From assembly GCF_036172515.1 (NCBI RefSeq), contig NZ_JAXKVW010000015.1:1-64000 (forward strand): a stretch of DNA of 64,000 nt, read 5' to 3'. A program made the translations under genes and the position numbers. The notes under the pieces were generated by a model. It was not told where the DNA came from. It worked only from the letters and a program-made list of their open reading frames with translations, and did no database searches. The DNA is from Flexistipes sp. GTDB taxonomy: Bacteria > Chrysiogenota > Deferribacteres > Deferribacterales > Flexistipitaceae. Of the stretch, positions 10,147-19,354 are shown piece after piece; positions within the stretch are counted from its first letter, which is position 1; each line of letters starts with the position of its first letter.

Positions 10147-10881
10147 TCAGGAATCTTCGAGACTTTCTTTTTGTTTACCTTTATTAAATATTCTTTCCAG
10201 TTCCTGCTCTATATAATTCATATGAACAAGCATTTTGCCATAGGCAAGGTCGGGATCTTTTGACTTTATAGCATTAAATATATCAGTATGATGTCTGAAA
10301 AGCAATTCGTGGCTGTCCGGCTTGTTATGCATTCTTGATCTAATTTCATAACTGACACGCTCAATCCACTGATAAATATTATTCATTACGTGAACAAGCA
10401 ACACGTTATGGGTTGCATGGGAAATGGCAAAATGAAAATTTGTATCGGAAATATAGCCGATTTGACCGTGCTCTTTGGCTATTCTCATCTCTTCCAGAAA
10501 TTCAAACATGTTATTAATTTCTTTTTCAGAAGCCCTTTCTGCAGCTGCATAAGCCGCCCATGTTTCCAGTATCTTACGTACTTCCATAAGATCAAAAATG
10601 GCATCATCACGTTTTACAAACTCTTCGATAGCATTATCGATTGATGTGGCTGTTATGGATTTAACATACGTTCCGCCGCCCTGAACCTGCTCCAGATATC
10701 CCTGTGCAACCAGCTTGTTCAGAGCCTCTCTCAGTGAAGGCCTGCTCACACTCATACTCTCGGCCAAATCCCTTTCAGGAGGAAGTTTCTGACCGGGTTT
10801 AAGCTCACCGTTTAAAATCAAATCCCTTATTTGAAAATATATTTCGTCGCTAATTCTCTTCGGTTTTATCTTCTGAAACAT
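10147..10881 (-). CDS. GntR/FadR-family regulator of lactate utilisation (LldR-like)
   Basis: Transcription factor with an N-terminal winged helix (residues about 10-75, including LKPGQKLPPERDLAESMSVSRPSLREAL, shown here as two parts: LKPGQKLPPERDLAE and SRPSLREALNKL) and a helical FCD effector domain with the metal-binding His/Asp pattern (residues about 90-230). 244 residues is the LldR/PdhR/FadR size. It is the last gene of the dctPQM-glcD-glcF operon and overlaps glcF by 32 bases. The palindromes TGGTATGACCA (16509-16519) and TTGGTATTACCAA (16712-16724) at the two divergent promoters match the operator type of LldR/PdhR regulators. I therefore infer local repression relieved by lactate or a related 2-hydroxyacid. 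Confidence 0.85.
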   Translation of the reverse strand: MFQKIKPKRISDEIYFQIRDLILNGELKPGQKLPPERDLAESMSVSRPSLREALNKLVAQGYLEQVQGGGTYVKSITATSIDNAIEEFVKRDDAIFDLMEVRKILETWAAYAAAERASEKEINNMFEFLEEMRIAKEHGQIGYISDTNFHFAISHATHNVLLVHVMNNIYQWIERVSYEIRSRMHNKPDSHELLFRHHTDIFNAIKSKDPDLAYGKMLVHMNYIEQELERIFNKGKQKESLEDS

Positions 10882-12103
10882 CTGAATCGATCAGCCCCCT
10901 GTAAATAAGCTCAACAGGATGTAAAACATCCGCCTCACCGCCCTCACGAATTATACCATCGGTTAATTGCATAGCACAGCCGGGACAAGGTGTAAACAAC
11001 TTTTTGACCTTCTCTTCACGAACTTCTGCAGTCTTATTCTTAACAATATTTTTTGACGAATCATAATTCTTTAAATTAAAAGTACCGCCGAAACCACAGC
11101 AGGACTGATCTTTCAGTTCGTAATAATTTTCAGAAATATCAGTTATAAAGTTTTTCAGAAGTGCATCTTTGGAGTGATTGTAGTGACATGGTATATGCAG
11201 TGAAGTCTTCTCCAAAGTCAATTGCTTCGGTGATAAGCCTATCACTTCTTTTAAAAATACCAGGATATCCATCTCTTTTTTGTCAAACGTTTCATGTGCA
11301 ACCGTTTCCCCCATGTCAAACAGGCCATATGAACATGTGGGACAGCATGTTATAACATACCCTGCATCAAGACTTTTAAAAAGCCGCCTGTTTTCATCAA
11401 CCATTTTGGCGTAAAGTTCCATATCACCTAAAGTTGCAGCAGGAATACCACAGCACTTATTCACATCAGGAACATATACCGATACATTCAGTTTTTTCAG
11501 CAACTTTACAATAGTCTCTCCCCAATGTTTGTACATATAATTTACTGCACAACCGGGATAAAAGATAACGCAGAATTTTTCATTTTCCGCTTGATGGAAA
11601 CCGGCATAATCGTCACAGAAGCTCTTTTTAGCAAAGGAAGCAACATTACGTGAATATAAACCAAATAACGGTTTAAACACATCATCTTTCACCTGCTTAC
11701 TGCCGAATTTTAAGCCAATATGCATAAGCGGAGATATTCTGGACAGCAGTTCAGGTTTCTCCATGACTATTTTTAAAACAAATTTGCCCCAGGAAGGCAG
11801 CTTTTCAACTTTTCGCAAAGCGCTTTTTGCTCTGAGAAAAATTTCATCAGTTTTTACACCGCTGGGACAGTTATTTTTACATCTGCCGCACATCAAACAG
11901 TAATCAATGTATTTTAAAATACGGGAAGCGTCTTTTAAATTACCTTCATATACCGACTCTATCATCGATATTTTGCCGCGGGCTACGGACTGCTCAAAGA
12001 AATCCTTTTTGTACAGCGGACAGTGAGCCTGACATGTACCGCATTTCATACACTTTATAACAAGCTCTTCCAGCTCTTTGAGTTCCTTTACAAGATCTTC
12101 CAT
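10850..12103 (-). CDS. glcF: Fe-S subunit of D-lactate/glycolate oxidase (GlcF/HdrD-like)
   Basis: Electron-transfer subunit that accepts electrons from the FAD subunit encoded just upstream and passes them on, probably to the membrane quinone pool. Two N-terminal 4Fe-4S motifs are CMKCGTCQAHCP (about residue 18) and CLMCGRCKNNCP (about 69). Two CCG (cysteine-rich, HdrD-type) domains follow, with YPGCAVNY...CCGIP and IPCHYNHS...CCGFGGTF. The 417 residues fit GlcF. It overlaps or abuts glcD by two bases and overlaps the regulator gene at its 3' end, so all three are co-transcribed. Glycolate versus D-lactate cannot be read from sequence; the lutBC neighbours favour lactate. Confidence 0.88.
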   Translation of the reverse strand: MEDLVKELKELEELVIKCMKCGTCQAHCPLYKKDFFEQSVARGKISMIESVYEGNLKDASRILKYIDYCLMCGRCKNNCPSGVKTDEIFLRAKSALRKVEKLPSWGKFVLKIVMEKPELLSRISPLMHIGLKFGSKQVKDDVFKPLFGLYSRNVASFAKKSFCDDYAGFHQAENEKFCVIFYPGCAVNYMYKHWGETIVKLLKKLNVSVYVPDVNKCCGIPAATLGDMELYAKMVDENRRLFKSLDAGYVITCCPTCSYGLFDMGETVAHETFDKKEMDILVFLKEVIGLSPKQLTLEKTSLHIPCHYNHSKDALLKNFITDISENYYELKDQSCCGFGGTFNLKNYDSSKNIVKNKTAEVREEKVKKLFTPCPGCAMQLTDGIIREGGEADVLHPVELIYRGLIDSDVSEDKTEEN

Positions 12104-12104
12104 G

Positions 12105-13478
12105 TTATAAACCCATTTTTCCGGGATTCAGAACATTTCCTGCATCTACACCTTTTTTAAGATTCTTCATAAATTTCACTGTACCGCTGCCGTATTCCAT
12201 TTCCAGATATTTGGCTTTTGCAGTGCCTACCCCATGTTCTCCGCTGAGTGTACCTCCGAGGTTCAGTGCAACGGAGAAAATTTCATCCACAGCTTTCTCA
12301 ACACGCAGCATCTCTTCCTTATCTCTTTTATCGGTAAGAATTGTCGGGTGAAGGTTGCCGTCACCGGCGTGGCCGAAAGTACCTATAGTAATTTCATATT
12401 TTCTGGAAATATCCATAATAGAAGACATCATGGAGGAAATTTTGCTTCTTGGAACGGTTGCATCCTCAAGGATAAGCGTCGGTTTTAATCTCGCAAGGCT
12501 GCTCAAAGCCTTGCGCCTGGCTTCCCATATTTTATTTCTGGATTCCTCATCTTCCGCTGTTTTCAGATGTCCGCCGTTTTTCTCACAAATATATTTCACC
12601 TTCTCAAATTCATCAGCCACTTGTGCATGATGTCCGTCAATCTCCAGCAGCAACAGCGCACCCGCATCAACCGGCAGCCCTATTGCAGTGGCTTCCTCCA
12701 CTGTTTTGATGGTAAAATTATCCATTAGTTCCATTGTGGCCGGAAGTATATTCTCAGCAATTATTTCTGAAACAGTGTCACATGCTTTTAAAATATTATC
12801 ATATATGACGAGCATTGACCGGGAACTCTCCGGCGGTGGAATAAGTTTCAACACAAATTCTGTCATAATTCCCAAAAGGCCTTCCGAGCCTGCAAAAAGT
12901 CCCGGCAGATTAAATCCCGTAACCTGTTTTACAGTTCTGCCTCCGCCTATAACCTTATTAGCTTCAGCATCAAAAAGTGTAAGCCCCATCAGATAGTCTT
13001 TTGTAACACCGTACTTTAAGCCTCTGAGTCCACCGGCATTCTCCGCCACATTTCCTCCAATAGTGGAAATATTCATGCTGCCGGGATCCGGCGGATAGAA
13101 AAGACCTGCTTTTACTGCTGCATTTGCAATATCAGTTGTTACAACACCGGCATCAACTACGGCGTAATGATCAGCCTTATTTATCTCTTTTATTTTGTTA
13201 AGCTTCGTTGTAAGCAGGACGCAGCTGCCTTCAAAAGGTAGCGTTCCTCCGCTTAGATTTGTCCCTGCCCCTCGTGTGACAACAGCCAGATTTTCTTCAT
13301 TACACAACCTGATAATTTCAGGGATACACTCCGCATTTTCAGGGGCAACTACAACCTCAGGGAAAACATTACTTTTAGCAAAAGCATCAAAGCAATAACC
13401 TGATGTTTCCTCAGGGGAGATAAAGCAGTTTTCTTTGCCAACAATCTTCTGAAACTTTTTCAGCACACTTTTTTTCAA
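12105..13478 (-). CDS. glcD: FAD-linked 2-hydroxyacid oxidase (GlcD/D-lactate dehydrogenase)
   Basis: Oxidises D-lactate or glycolate to the 2-oxoacid using FAD. The N-terminal PCMH FAD-binding fold (residues about 35-215) shows VVTRGAGTNLSGGT, YPPDPGSMNISTIGGNVAEN and YGVTKDYLMGL. The C-terminal cap contains TIGTFGHAGDGNLHPTI with the metal-ligand His residues, and SGEHGVGTAK. 457 residues is typical. The start is TTG at 13478, following a GGGGGT ribosome binding site. It lies directly between dctM (11 bases) and glcF. Pairing with a GlcF/HdrD-type subunit is the known NAD-independent D-lactate dehydrogenase arrangement of anaerobes; substrate choice is inferred from context. Confidence 0.9.
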   Translation of the reverse strand: MKKSVLKKFQKIVGKENCFISPEETSGYCFDAFAKSNVFPEVVVAPENAECIPEIIRLCNEENLAVVTRGAGTNLSGGTLPFEGSCVLLTTKLNKIKEINKADHYAVVDAGVVTTDIANAAVKAGLFYPPDPGSMNISTIGGNVAENAGGLRGLKYGVTKDYLMGLTLFDAEANKVIGGGRTVKQVTGFNLPGLFAGSEGLLGIMTEFVLKLIPPPESSRSMLVIYDNILKACDTVSEIIAENILPATMELMDNFTIKTVEEATAIGLPVDAGALLLLEIDGHHAQVADEFEKVKYICEKNGGHLKTAEDEESRNKIWEARRKALSSLARLKPTLILEDATVPRSKISSMMSSIMDISRKYEITIGTFGHAGDGNLHPTILTDKRDKEEMLRVEKAVDEIFSVALNLGGTLSGEHGVGTAKAKYLEMEYGSGTVKFMKNLKKGVDAGNVLNPGKMGL

Positions 13479-13489
13479 TTCAACCCCCG

Positions 13490-14812
13490 TTAATTCATTA
13501 TCAGGTCAGGCAGCCAGGTAACAATTTCGGGAAATATTACGATCAGAACCAAACCAATAAGCTGCAGAATCACAAAAGGAATAATCCCTCTGTAAATATG
13601 ACTCAAATGCATCCCTTCCGGTGCCACCCCCTTGAGATAAAATAAGGCATAGCCGAACGGAGGAGTCAAAAATGACATTTGCAGATTTACACAGACAATC
13701 ATTGCAAACCATAAAGGATCGAAACCGAGCTGATTTACCGCAATGGGAGTAAAAATAGGCACACAAAGCAACAGTATCCCGAGCCAGTCCACAAACATTC
13801 CAAGTAAAAACATGATAAACATCATAATTGCCAGGACAACCCACTTGTTAGAACTAATGGAAAACAGCAGCTTTTCAAACATGTCACCGCCGCCAAGTCC
13901 CATAAAAATTGATGTATAAAAGTTTGCACCCACAAATATCAGCATAACCATACATGTGATTTTAAGTGTGGAGTACGCCGAGTCTTTAAAAAACTTCAGG
14001 TTGGCTCTTCTGTTCAATATTGCAAGTATAAGTGCACCAACTGAGCCCAAACCGGCCGCTTCGGTAGGTGTTGCAATACCTCCGGCTATACTGCCCAGCA
14101 CTGCAAAAATAAGAAACAGCGGTGGAAGCATTGATTTCAGTGTCATACCAATTTTTCTTTTTAATGTATGGGTTCTTTCTTCCTTTGGCAAAGGAGGGCC
14201 GTATTCCGGTTTAAAATAACATAGTATACCGACGTAAATAATGTAAAGGATAGACAGAGTAATGCCGGGGATAAAGGCCGCAAGGAAAAGTTTTCCCACA
14301 GACATGCCTATAAGACCGCCGTAAACAACAAGCATAATGGAAGGCGGGATAAGTATACCCAGAGTCCCTCCTGCTGTAATAACCCCTGCGGTAAGTTCCT
14401 TCTTGTAACCTTTGGAAAGCATTGTGGGAGCAGCAAGAAGACCCATGGCAACCACCGAAGCACCTATTATCCCTGTGGTAGCTGCAAAAACAGTACTGAC
14501 GACAATAGTTGCCATAGCCAGACCGCCTCTCACCGGCCCGAAAACGATATACATGGATTCGTATAGATCCTCAGCAACCCCGGATTTATCCAGAAACTGG
14601 GCCATTAAGATAAACAAAGGTATAGCCACCAGAACATAATTTGTCATAAGACCATAAGTTTTACTGGTCAGTATAAAAAAAGCTCCGGGGCCGTAACCGA
14701 TTAAACCGAAAATAATCCCCAGTCCGCCCAATGTTATACCAAGAGGATGACCAAGGAACACTGCAATTAAAAGTACGACAAACATCGCTATAGAAAGAAA
14801 ATCAGGCCCCAT
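13490..14812 (-). CDS. dctM: TRAP transporter large membrane subunit DctM
   Basis: Forms the sodium-driven transport channel of a tripartite TRAP importer in the inner membrane. 440 residues with about twelve hydrophobic helices; the DctM family pattern includes GHPLGITLGGLG near residue 22, PLFILMAQFLDKSG near 81, the ATTGIIGASVVAMG hairpin and GTLGILIPPSIMLVVYGG. It overlaps dctQ by 11 bases, suggesting translational coupling. Its location between dctQ and glcD points to uptake of lactate or a related 2-hydroxyacid. Confidence 0.93.
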   Translation of the reverse strand: MGPDFLSIAMFVVLLIAVFLGHPLGITLGGLGIIFGLIGYGPGAFFILTSKTYGLMTNYVLVAIPLFILMAQFLDKSGVAEDLYESMYIVFGPVRGGLAMATIVVSTVFAATTGIIGASVVAMGLLAAPTMLSKGYKKELTAGVITAGGTLGILIPPSIMLVVYGGLIGMSVGKLFLAAFIPGITLSILYIIYVGILCYFKPEYGPPLPKEERTHTLKRKIGMTLKSMLPPLFLIFAVLGSIAGGIATPTEAAGLGSVGALILAILNRRANLKFFKDSAYSTLKITCMVMLIFVGANFYTSIFMGLGGGDMFEKLLFSISSNKWVVLAIMMFIMFLLGMFVDWLGILLLCVPIFTPIAVNQLGFDPLWFAMIVCVNLQMSFLTPPFGYALFYLKGVAPEGMHLSHIYRGIIPFVILQLIGLVLIVIFPEIVTWLPDLIMN

Positions 14813-15311
14813 ACTTTTCTCCTGTTTTTATTTTATAAATCGCCTTAAGAAACTCTGCTATTCCCTGAAATCCCAATAACAAAAAAGCTACAGGCATAAC
14901 TGTCTTAAAGGGATAAATAGGTGGCGCCCACGGCGATTGGCTGTGCTCAAGCATCTGCCACGATTGAGAGGTAAAAGTTATGGAAGATACAACTGCAAAA
15001 TAGATAAAAGGGAAAAAGAAAATTATATATGTAAACAAATCCAAAAAACCCTGTTTTCTGGGTGACATATTTGAGTAGAAAATATCTATGCCTATATGCA
15101 TCTTATGCTTCAGCGTAAACCCGAATCCAAGCAAAAACATTACGGCATATAACATGAAACTGAACTCAAACCCCCATATAGTTGGGCTTCCGAAAACTTT
15201 CCGGCTTATAACCTCAAATACGACAACAATCAGCAGCACATAAACCAGATAGCTGATTATTTTCCCTAAAAACTCACTTATTGAGTCTATCAATTTAATT
15301 AAAGCTGACAT
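14802..15311 (-). CDS. dctQ: TRAP transporter small membrane subunit DctQ
   Basis: Four-helix membrane subunit that couples with DctM. 169 residues with hydrophobic segments near 17-35, 50-70, 88-110 and 134-155. The short loop FKHKM-like sequence LKHKMHIGIDIFY is the usual DctQ mid-region. It follows dctP after a 76-base gap containing a hairpin and overlaps dctM. Confidence 0.87.
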   Translation of the reverse strand: MSALIKLIDSISEFLGKIISYLVYVLLIVVVFEVISRKVFGSPTIWGFEFSFMLYAVMFLLGFGFTLKHKMHIGIDIFYSNMSPRKQGFLDLFTYIIFFFPFIYFAVVSSITFTSQSWQMLEHSQSPWAPPIYPFKTVMPVAFLLLGFQGIAEFLKAIYKIKTGEKYGA

Positions 15312-15350
15312 TATAATCCCCTGAGAATTATTTGAAAATACAATAAATTA

Positions 15351-15372
15351 AAGGAGGGCATAAACCCTCCTT
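15351..15372 (-). terminator. Intercistronic hairpin between dctP and dctQ
   Basis: Perfect 8-bp stem AAGGAGGG/CCCTCCTT with a six-base loop, followed on the minus strand by the AT-rich TAATTTATTG. The weak T tract suggests partial termination or mRNA stabilisation, which would yield more binding protein than membrane subunits. That is common between binding-protein and permease genes. Confidence 0.6.
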
Positions 15373-15387
15373 CAACCTTCTTTTCAA

Positions 15388-16473
15388 TTATTCGTAATGT
15401 TGACCAGCCATATAGTCTTCATACGGATATGCGGAAACACCGCTCTTAAGTTCCTTCCAGTTCGCATACAAGTCTATAAAATCTTCCTGAGATGCAAGAA
15501 CTTTATCAAGGAAATCACTCTTTTTCCTCAAGCCGTCAAGATATTCCTTAGTTGTCTTTCTAAGTTTGTTAAGGGATTCTTCACTGAGTTTATTAAATTT
15601 CACGCCTTCCTTTTTGTATTTAAGGATAGACTCGGCATTCCCCTTCTCAGATCTTGCTATATCCCACATCTGTGTTTCAAGGGATGCAATTTTCAGAGCC
15701 TGCTGCAGGTTTTCAGGGAGGTCGTCCCATACTTTCTTGTTTACTGTGAACATATTCTGAACAAAAGTCTGGTGCCAGCCGGGAACCATGACATTCTTAG
15801 CTATATCCTGAAAACCCATTGGATATGTTACAAAAGGAGTACTGAATTCTGCAGAGTCAAGAACGCCCCTTTCAAAAGCAAGGTAAATTTCTCCGCCGGG
15901 CAGTGGAGTAACAGAAACACCCATATCTTTCAGAATATCAGCGCCCCAGCCGACTGTCCTTACTTTCTTTCCTTTAAGGTCGCCAACTTCCTGCAGAGGT
16001 TTAGCTGTGAAAAAGCCCATCTCCTGACCGGAGTTTCCACCCAAAAGAGGAACCAAACCGTATTTACCGTACAATTCTTTTGCCAGCTTCATACCTTCTC
16101 CGGCAATCATCCATGTGGAAAACTCAAGATTATTCATCCCGAAAGGAACAGAAGCAAAAGCTACAAAAGCCTGATCTTTGCCTTTCCAGTATCCTGGCCA
16201 TGCAAAACCCATTTCAGCAACCCGGTTTCTTACTGCATCGAATACCTGAAAAGCAGGTACAATAGCCCCCGCAGGGTAAACCTTAATTTTGATCTGGCCG
16301 TCTGTAATCTTTTCCACGGTATCTGCAAAATGCAGAGCCGTATCGTGCCATGGTATCCCTGTAGGATAAGTCTCAACCAGTTTCCAGTTATAAGTCTTCT
16401 TTTCTGCAGCGGAAACTGTTAAAGCAAAAATCATCAGAACCATTGTTAAAACAAGTAACAATTTCTTAAACAT
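15388..16473 (-). CDS. dctP: TRAP transporter periplasmic binding protein DctP
   Basis: Captures the substrate in the periplasm for the DctQM channel. The N-terminus MFKKLLLVLTMVLMIFALT ends in VSAAEKK, a Sec signal peptide with probable cleavage after residue 22. The mature part has the DctP fold, including GKKVRTVGWGADILKDMGVS near residue 168 and LPGGEIYLAFERGVLDSAEF. The latter carries the family's substrate-contacting segment, and the conserved Arg is in KVRT. 361 residues resemble the 2-oxoacid/lactate (TakP-like) subfamily more than the C4-dicarboxylate one. First gene of the operon, repressed most likely at the palindrome 16509-16519. Confidence 0.9.
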   Translation of the reverse strand: MFKKLLLVLTMVLMIFALTVSAAEKKTYNWKLVETYPTGIPWHDTALHFADTVEKITDGQIKIKVYPAGAIVPAFQVFDAVRNRVAEMGFAWPGYWKGKDQAFVAFASVPFGMNNLEFSTWMIAGEGMKLAKELYGKYGLVPLLGGNSGQEMGFFTAKPLQEVGDLKGKKVRTVGWGADILKDMGVSVTPLPGGEIYLAFERGVLDSAEFSTPFVTYPMGFQDIAKNVMVPGWHQTFVQNMFTVNKKVWDDLPENLQQALKIASLETQMWDIARSEKGNAESILKYKKEGVKFNKLSEESLNKLRKTTKEYLDGLRKKSDFLDKVLASQEDFIDLYANWKELKSGVSAYPYEDYMAGQHYE

Positions 16474-16508
16474 ACAAACCTCCCAGTTTTTAAAGTTTTA
16501 CCATTATT

Positions 16509-16547
16509 TGGTATGACCATTTTTAACAGACAAAATATCTTTGTCAA
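16509..16547 (-). promoter_or_regulatory. dctP promoter with LldR-type operator
   Basis: On the minus strand TTGACA (plus positions 16542-16547) is followed by 16 bases and TAAAAA. Just downstream lies the palindrome TGGTCATACCA (16509-16519 on the plus strand as TGGTATGACCA). An operator at the transcription start fits repression by the GntR protein encoded at the end of the operon. Confidence 0.65.
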
Positions 16548-16683
16548 TACTTTTAATTCAAATTTCATAAATTTGTTTTAATTTTTCCAATCAAAATAGT
16601 TTAACACCATTAATCTATTAAGCAAATATTAACCATTTTAACAAATAAATAAAAACTATATTGTCTCTGTTTAAAAAAATAGG

Positions 16684-16724
16684 TTGACTTAGCCAACCAT
16701 TATTATTAAAATTGGTATTACCAA
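16684..16724 (+). promoter_or_regulatory. lutC promoter with LldR-type operator
   Basis: TTGACT at 16684-16689, 17-base spacer, TAAAAT at 16707-16712. The perfect palindrome TTGGTATTACCAA occupies 16712-16724, covering the start site. A second, imperfect dyad (GGTTG...CAACC, 16682-16698) overlaps the -35 box. Confidence 0.7.
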
Positions 16725-16739
16725 ATAAAGGAGTTTTTT

Positions 16740-17213
16740 ATGCCCGACTCAAAACTCGAACAATTTATCAAAAACTCACAAGCGGTGGAAAACGAAAATT
16801 TTTGTTTATCAAAGAATGATTTATTAAAAAGCCTGGATGAAGTGCCCTTTGTTCATTTGCCATCATTTGAGCAGTATAAAAGATGTGAAATAGATAAAAA
16901 CGGCATTTCCACAGCCTGCATTGAAGCTGACTGGGGAGTGGCAAATAGTGGAACCGTAATAATTGACAGCAGCAAAGAAGAAATCAGACTCGCCTCTTCT
17001 TTGGCTGAGCATTTGCAGGTGGTTCTTTTAAAAAGCAAATTAGTAAATACAATTTTTGACATAAAAGACTACATGAAAAATCAAACGGAAAAGGACAATG
17101 CTTATATTGCCTTTATCACAGGCGCAAGCAGAACAGCGGATATAGAACGCATATTGACAATAGGTGTCCATGGCCCGGTTAAAATGACCGTTTTTATAAT
17201 CAAAGAATTATAG
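16740..17213 (+). CDS. lutC: LUD-domain protein LutC, L-lactate oxidation
   Basis: Component of the LutABC iron-sulfur L-lactate oxidation complex. The single LUD domain ends in ITGASRTADIERILTIGVHG (residues about 128-147), the hallmark of LutC. The mid-region has EADWGVANSGTVII. 157 residues is shorter than the usual 190-240, with the missing part at the N-terminus. The AAAGGAG site lies seven bases before the ATG. It heads a two-gene operon; the next gene starts eight bases after its stop. Confidence 0.9.
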   Translation: MPDSKLEQFIKNSQAVENENFCLSKNDLLKSLDEVPFVHLPSFEQYKRCEIDKNGISTACIEADWGVANSGTVIIDSSKEEIRLASSLAEHLQVVLLKSKLVNTIFDIKDYMKNQTEKDNAYIAFITGASRTADIERILTIGVHGPVKMTVFIIKEL

Positions 17214-17221
17214 GTGGCGTT

Positions 17222-19354
17222 ATGAACTCATTCAAAAATAAGATTAACAGTAAACTCAGCGATGAAATCCTTTATAACAATCTGAAAAATTTTGCCGCTT
17301 CTTATAAAAAATCACGCTCAGCGGCTTTAAACGGACTGGATTTTGAAAATCTCAGAATGGAAATAAACAACAAACGGACTTACTCCCCTGAATATCTGGA
17401 GACTCTGTTTCAGCGTTTTAAAGATAATGCTGAAAAAAGTGGTGCCAGGGTTTTCAGAGCAAGAACCGGTACCGATGCATGCAGATACATTACAGAGGTA
17501 TGCAAAACTCACGAAACAGAATATATCGTAAAATCAAAATCCATGACATCTGAGGAAATAAGGCTCAATGACTATTTGGAAAAAGAAAATTTAAAACCTG
17601 TGGAAACAGATTTGGGAGAATGGATACTTCAGATTGCAGGAGAACACCCCTCCCATATGGTAATGCCTGCAATACATAAATCCAGAAAGCAGGTAGCTGA
17701 AATATTCAGCAGGTTTACCGGAAAAGAGATAGACAAGGATAATATCGATGAAATGGTAAAAACGGCAAGAGAATTTCTCAGAGACTACTACTTTAAAGCC
17801 CGTGTTGGTATCACCGGAGCTAACGTTGCCGTTGCCCAAACAGGCGCTATTGCCACAGTAACCAATGAAGGAAATGCCAGGCTGACATCAACTGTACCAC
17901 CTGTCCATATTGTTTTACTTGGATATGAAAAACTTGTTGAAGATTTCGATACTGCTTTTGATATAATTAATTTACTCCCCAAAAGCGCTACGGGTCAGAA
18001 TATCAGCACCTACGTCACCTGGATGAAGGGTTGTTACCCTTCTGCCAATAACCAGACAGATATCAAGGAAGTGCATTATGTTTTTCTGGATAACGGTCGT
18101 CTTGCGTTTTTTCAGCACCCTGAATTCAGAGAAGCCCTGAAATGCATTCGCTGCGGCAGTTGTGCAAACATATGTCCGCCTTACGAAATGGTCGGGGGTC
18201 ATGTTTTCGGACATATTTATATCGGAGCTATAGGGCTTATTCTTACAGCCCTTTACGACGGGGAAGCAAAGGCAAAAGATATACTGAAACTGTGTATTGG
18301 CTGCAAGGCCTGTTCTTCAATATGTCCGGCCGGTATAGATCTTCAAAGCATTATTTCAAAACTCAAAGTGATTATTGGCGAAGAGTACGGCATCAACCCA
18401 GTGAAAAAAACCATCTATTCCTCTGTAATTCCAAATTCCGGAGTTTTTTCAACAGCCCTTAAAACCGCTTCCTATTTTCAAAAGCCGCTTATAGCAAAAG
18501 ACGGCAGACACCTGAAATCCATCCCATTTATGCCTAAGAGTAAAGATTTCAGAACTCTCCCTGCAGTGGCCTCATCTTTCTTTACTGAAAAATTCAAAAA
18601 AAATTACAAAAGGCAGCAGGACTTCAAAAAGAAGGTACTGTTTTATCCGGGATGTGCTGTGGAATATTTTTATCCGGAAATGGGCGAATCACTAGTAAAA
18701 ATCTTAAACAAAGCCGGTGTAAAGGTTGATATACCAGGCAAACCTGTCTGCTGCGGTCTGCCTGCAATAGCTTCCGGGGATGGAAAAGACGGAAGAAAAA
18801 CTATTCACAGAAACCTGAAACAAATGGGCAACCCGGCAGATTATGATTCTTATCTTGTGCTCTGCCCGAGCTGCGGAATGGCTGTAAAAGAAGAATTTCC
18901 CGAATATACAGCAGACAACCCCGATTTATATAAGCTTTCTACAGAAATCGCACAAAAAACATTGTCGCTTGGAATGTTTTTGAAAAAAGAAAATATCAGC
19001 CTCAAGGTTAAAAACGGGGTGAAAGTTACATATCATACACCCTGCCATCAGGCCAGAGGACTCGGTTCTTCTGCCAGCGAGATGCTGAAGGAAATCCTCG
19101 GGAACAATTTTGTCGAGCTTGAAGACAGTGATGTATGCTGCGGTTTCGGCGGCACCTATTCCATTGACTTTGCAGGGATTTCATCCGGGATACTGAATAA
19201 AAAAATAGAAAATATCAGAAAAACCGAAGCAGAAATTGTGGTTACAGATTGTCCCGGATGTATTATGCAAATCGAAGGCGGACTTATGAAAACAGGAATC
19301 GACATCAAAGTAATGCATCTGTCACAGTTTATTGATGAATATATAGAAATATAA
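17222..19354 (+). CDS. lutB: LutB-LutA fusion, iron-sulfur L-lactate dehydrogenase
   Basis: One polypeptide of 710 residues joins the LutB and LutA functions. The N-terminal LUD domain spans about 60-290 (GITGANVAVAQTGAIATVTN, and VHIVLLGYEKLVEDF). Then come two 4Fe-4S motifs, CIRCGSCANICPPYE (about 306) and CIGCKACSSICPAGID (about 359). The C-terminal third carries two CCG domains: YPGCAVEYFYP...CCGLPA and YHTPCHQARG...CCGFGGTYS. Together with LutC it should oxidise L-lactate to pyruvate. A LutA-LutB fusion is known from sulfate reducers, whereas Bacillus keeps three genes. It follows lutC by eight bases. Confidence 0.92.
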   Translation: MNSFKNKINSKLSDEILYNNLKNFAASYKKSRSAALNGLDFENLRMEINNKRTYSPEYLETLFQRFKDNAEKSGARVFRARTGTDACRYITEVCKTHETEYIVKSKSMTSEEIRLNDYLEKENLKPVETDLGEWILQIAGEHPSHMVMPAIHKSRKQVAEIFSRFTGKEIDKDNIDEMVKTAREFLRDYYFKARVGITGANVAVAQTGAIATVTNEGNARLTSTVPPVHIVLLGYEKLVEDFDTAFDIINLLPKSATGQNISTYVTWMKGCYPSANNQTDIKEVHYVFLDNGRLAFFQHPEFREALKCIRCGSCANICPPYEMVGGHVFGHIYIGAIGLILTALYDGEAKAKDILKLCIGCKACSSICPAGIDLQSIISKLKVIIGEEYGINPVKKTIYSSVIPNSGVFSTALKTASYFQKPLIAKDGRHLKSIPFMPKSKDFRTLPAVASSFFTEKFKKNYKRQQDFKKKVLFYPGCAVEYFYPEMGESLVKILNKAGVKVDIPGKPVCCGLPAIASGDGKDGRKTIHRNLKQMGNPADYDSYLVLCPSCGMAVKEEFPEYTADNPDLYKLSTEIAQKTLSLGMFLKKENISLKVKNGVKVTYHTPCHQARGLGSSASEMLKEILGNNFVELEDSDVCCGFGGTYSIDFAGISSGILNKKIENIRKTEAEIVVTDCPGCIMQIEGGLMKTGIDIKVMHLSQFIDEYIEI

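Noticed and set aside
15397-16422. 341-codon plus frame antisense to dctP
   Set aside because: Composition is that of a shadow frame (Cys, His and Phe rich, no domain). dctP on the other strand has a signal peptide and full family motifs.
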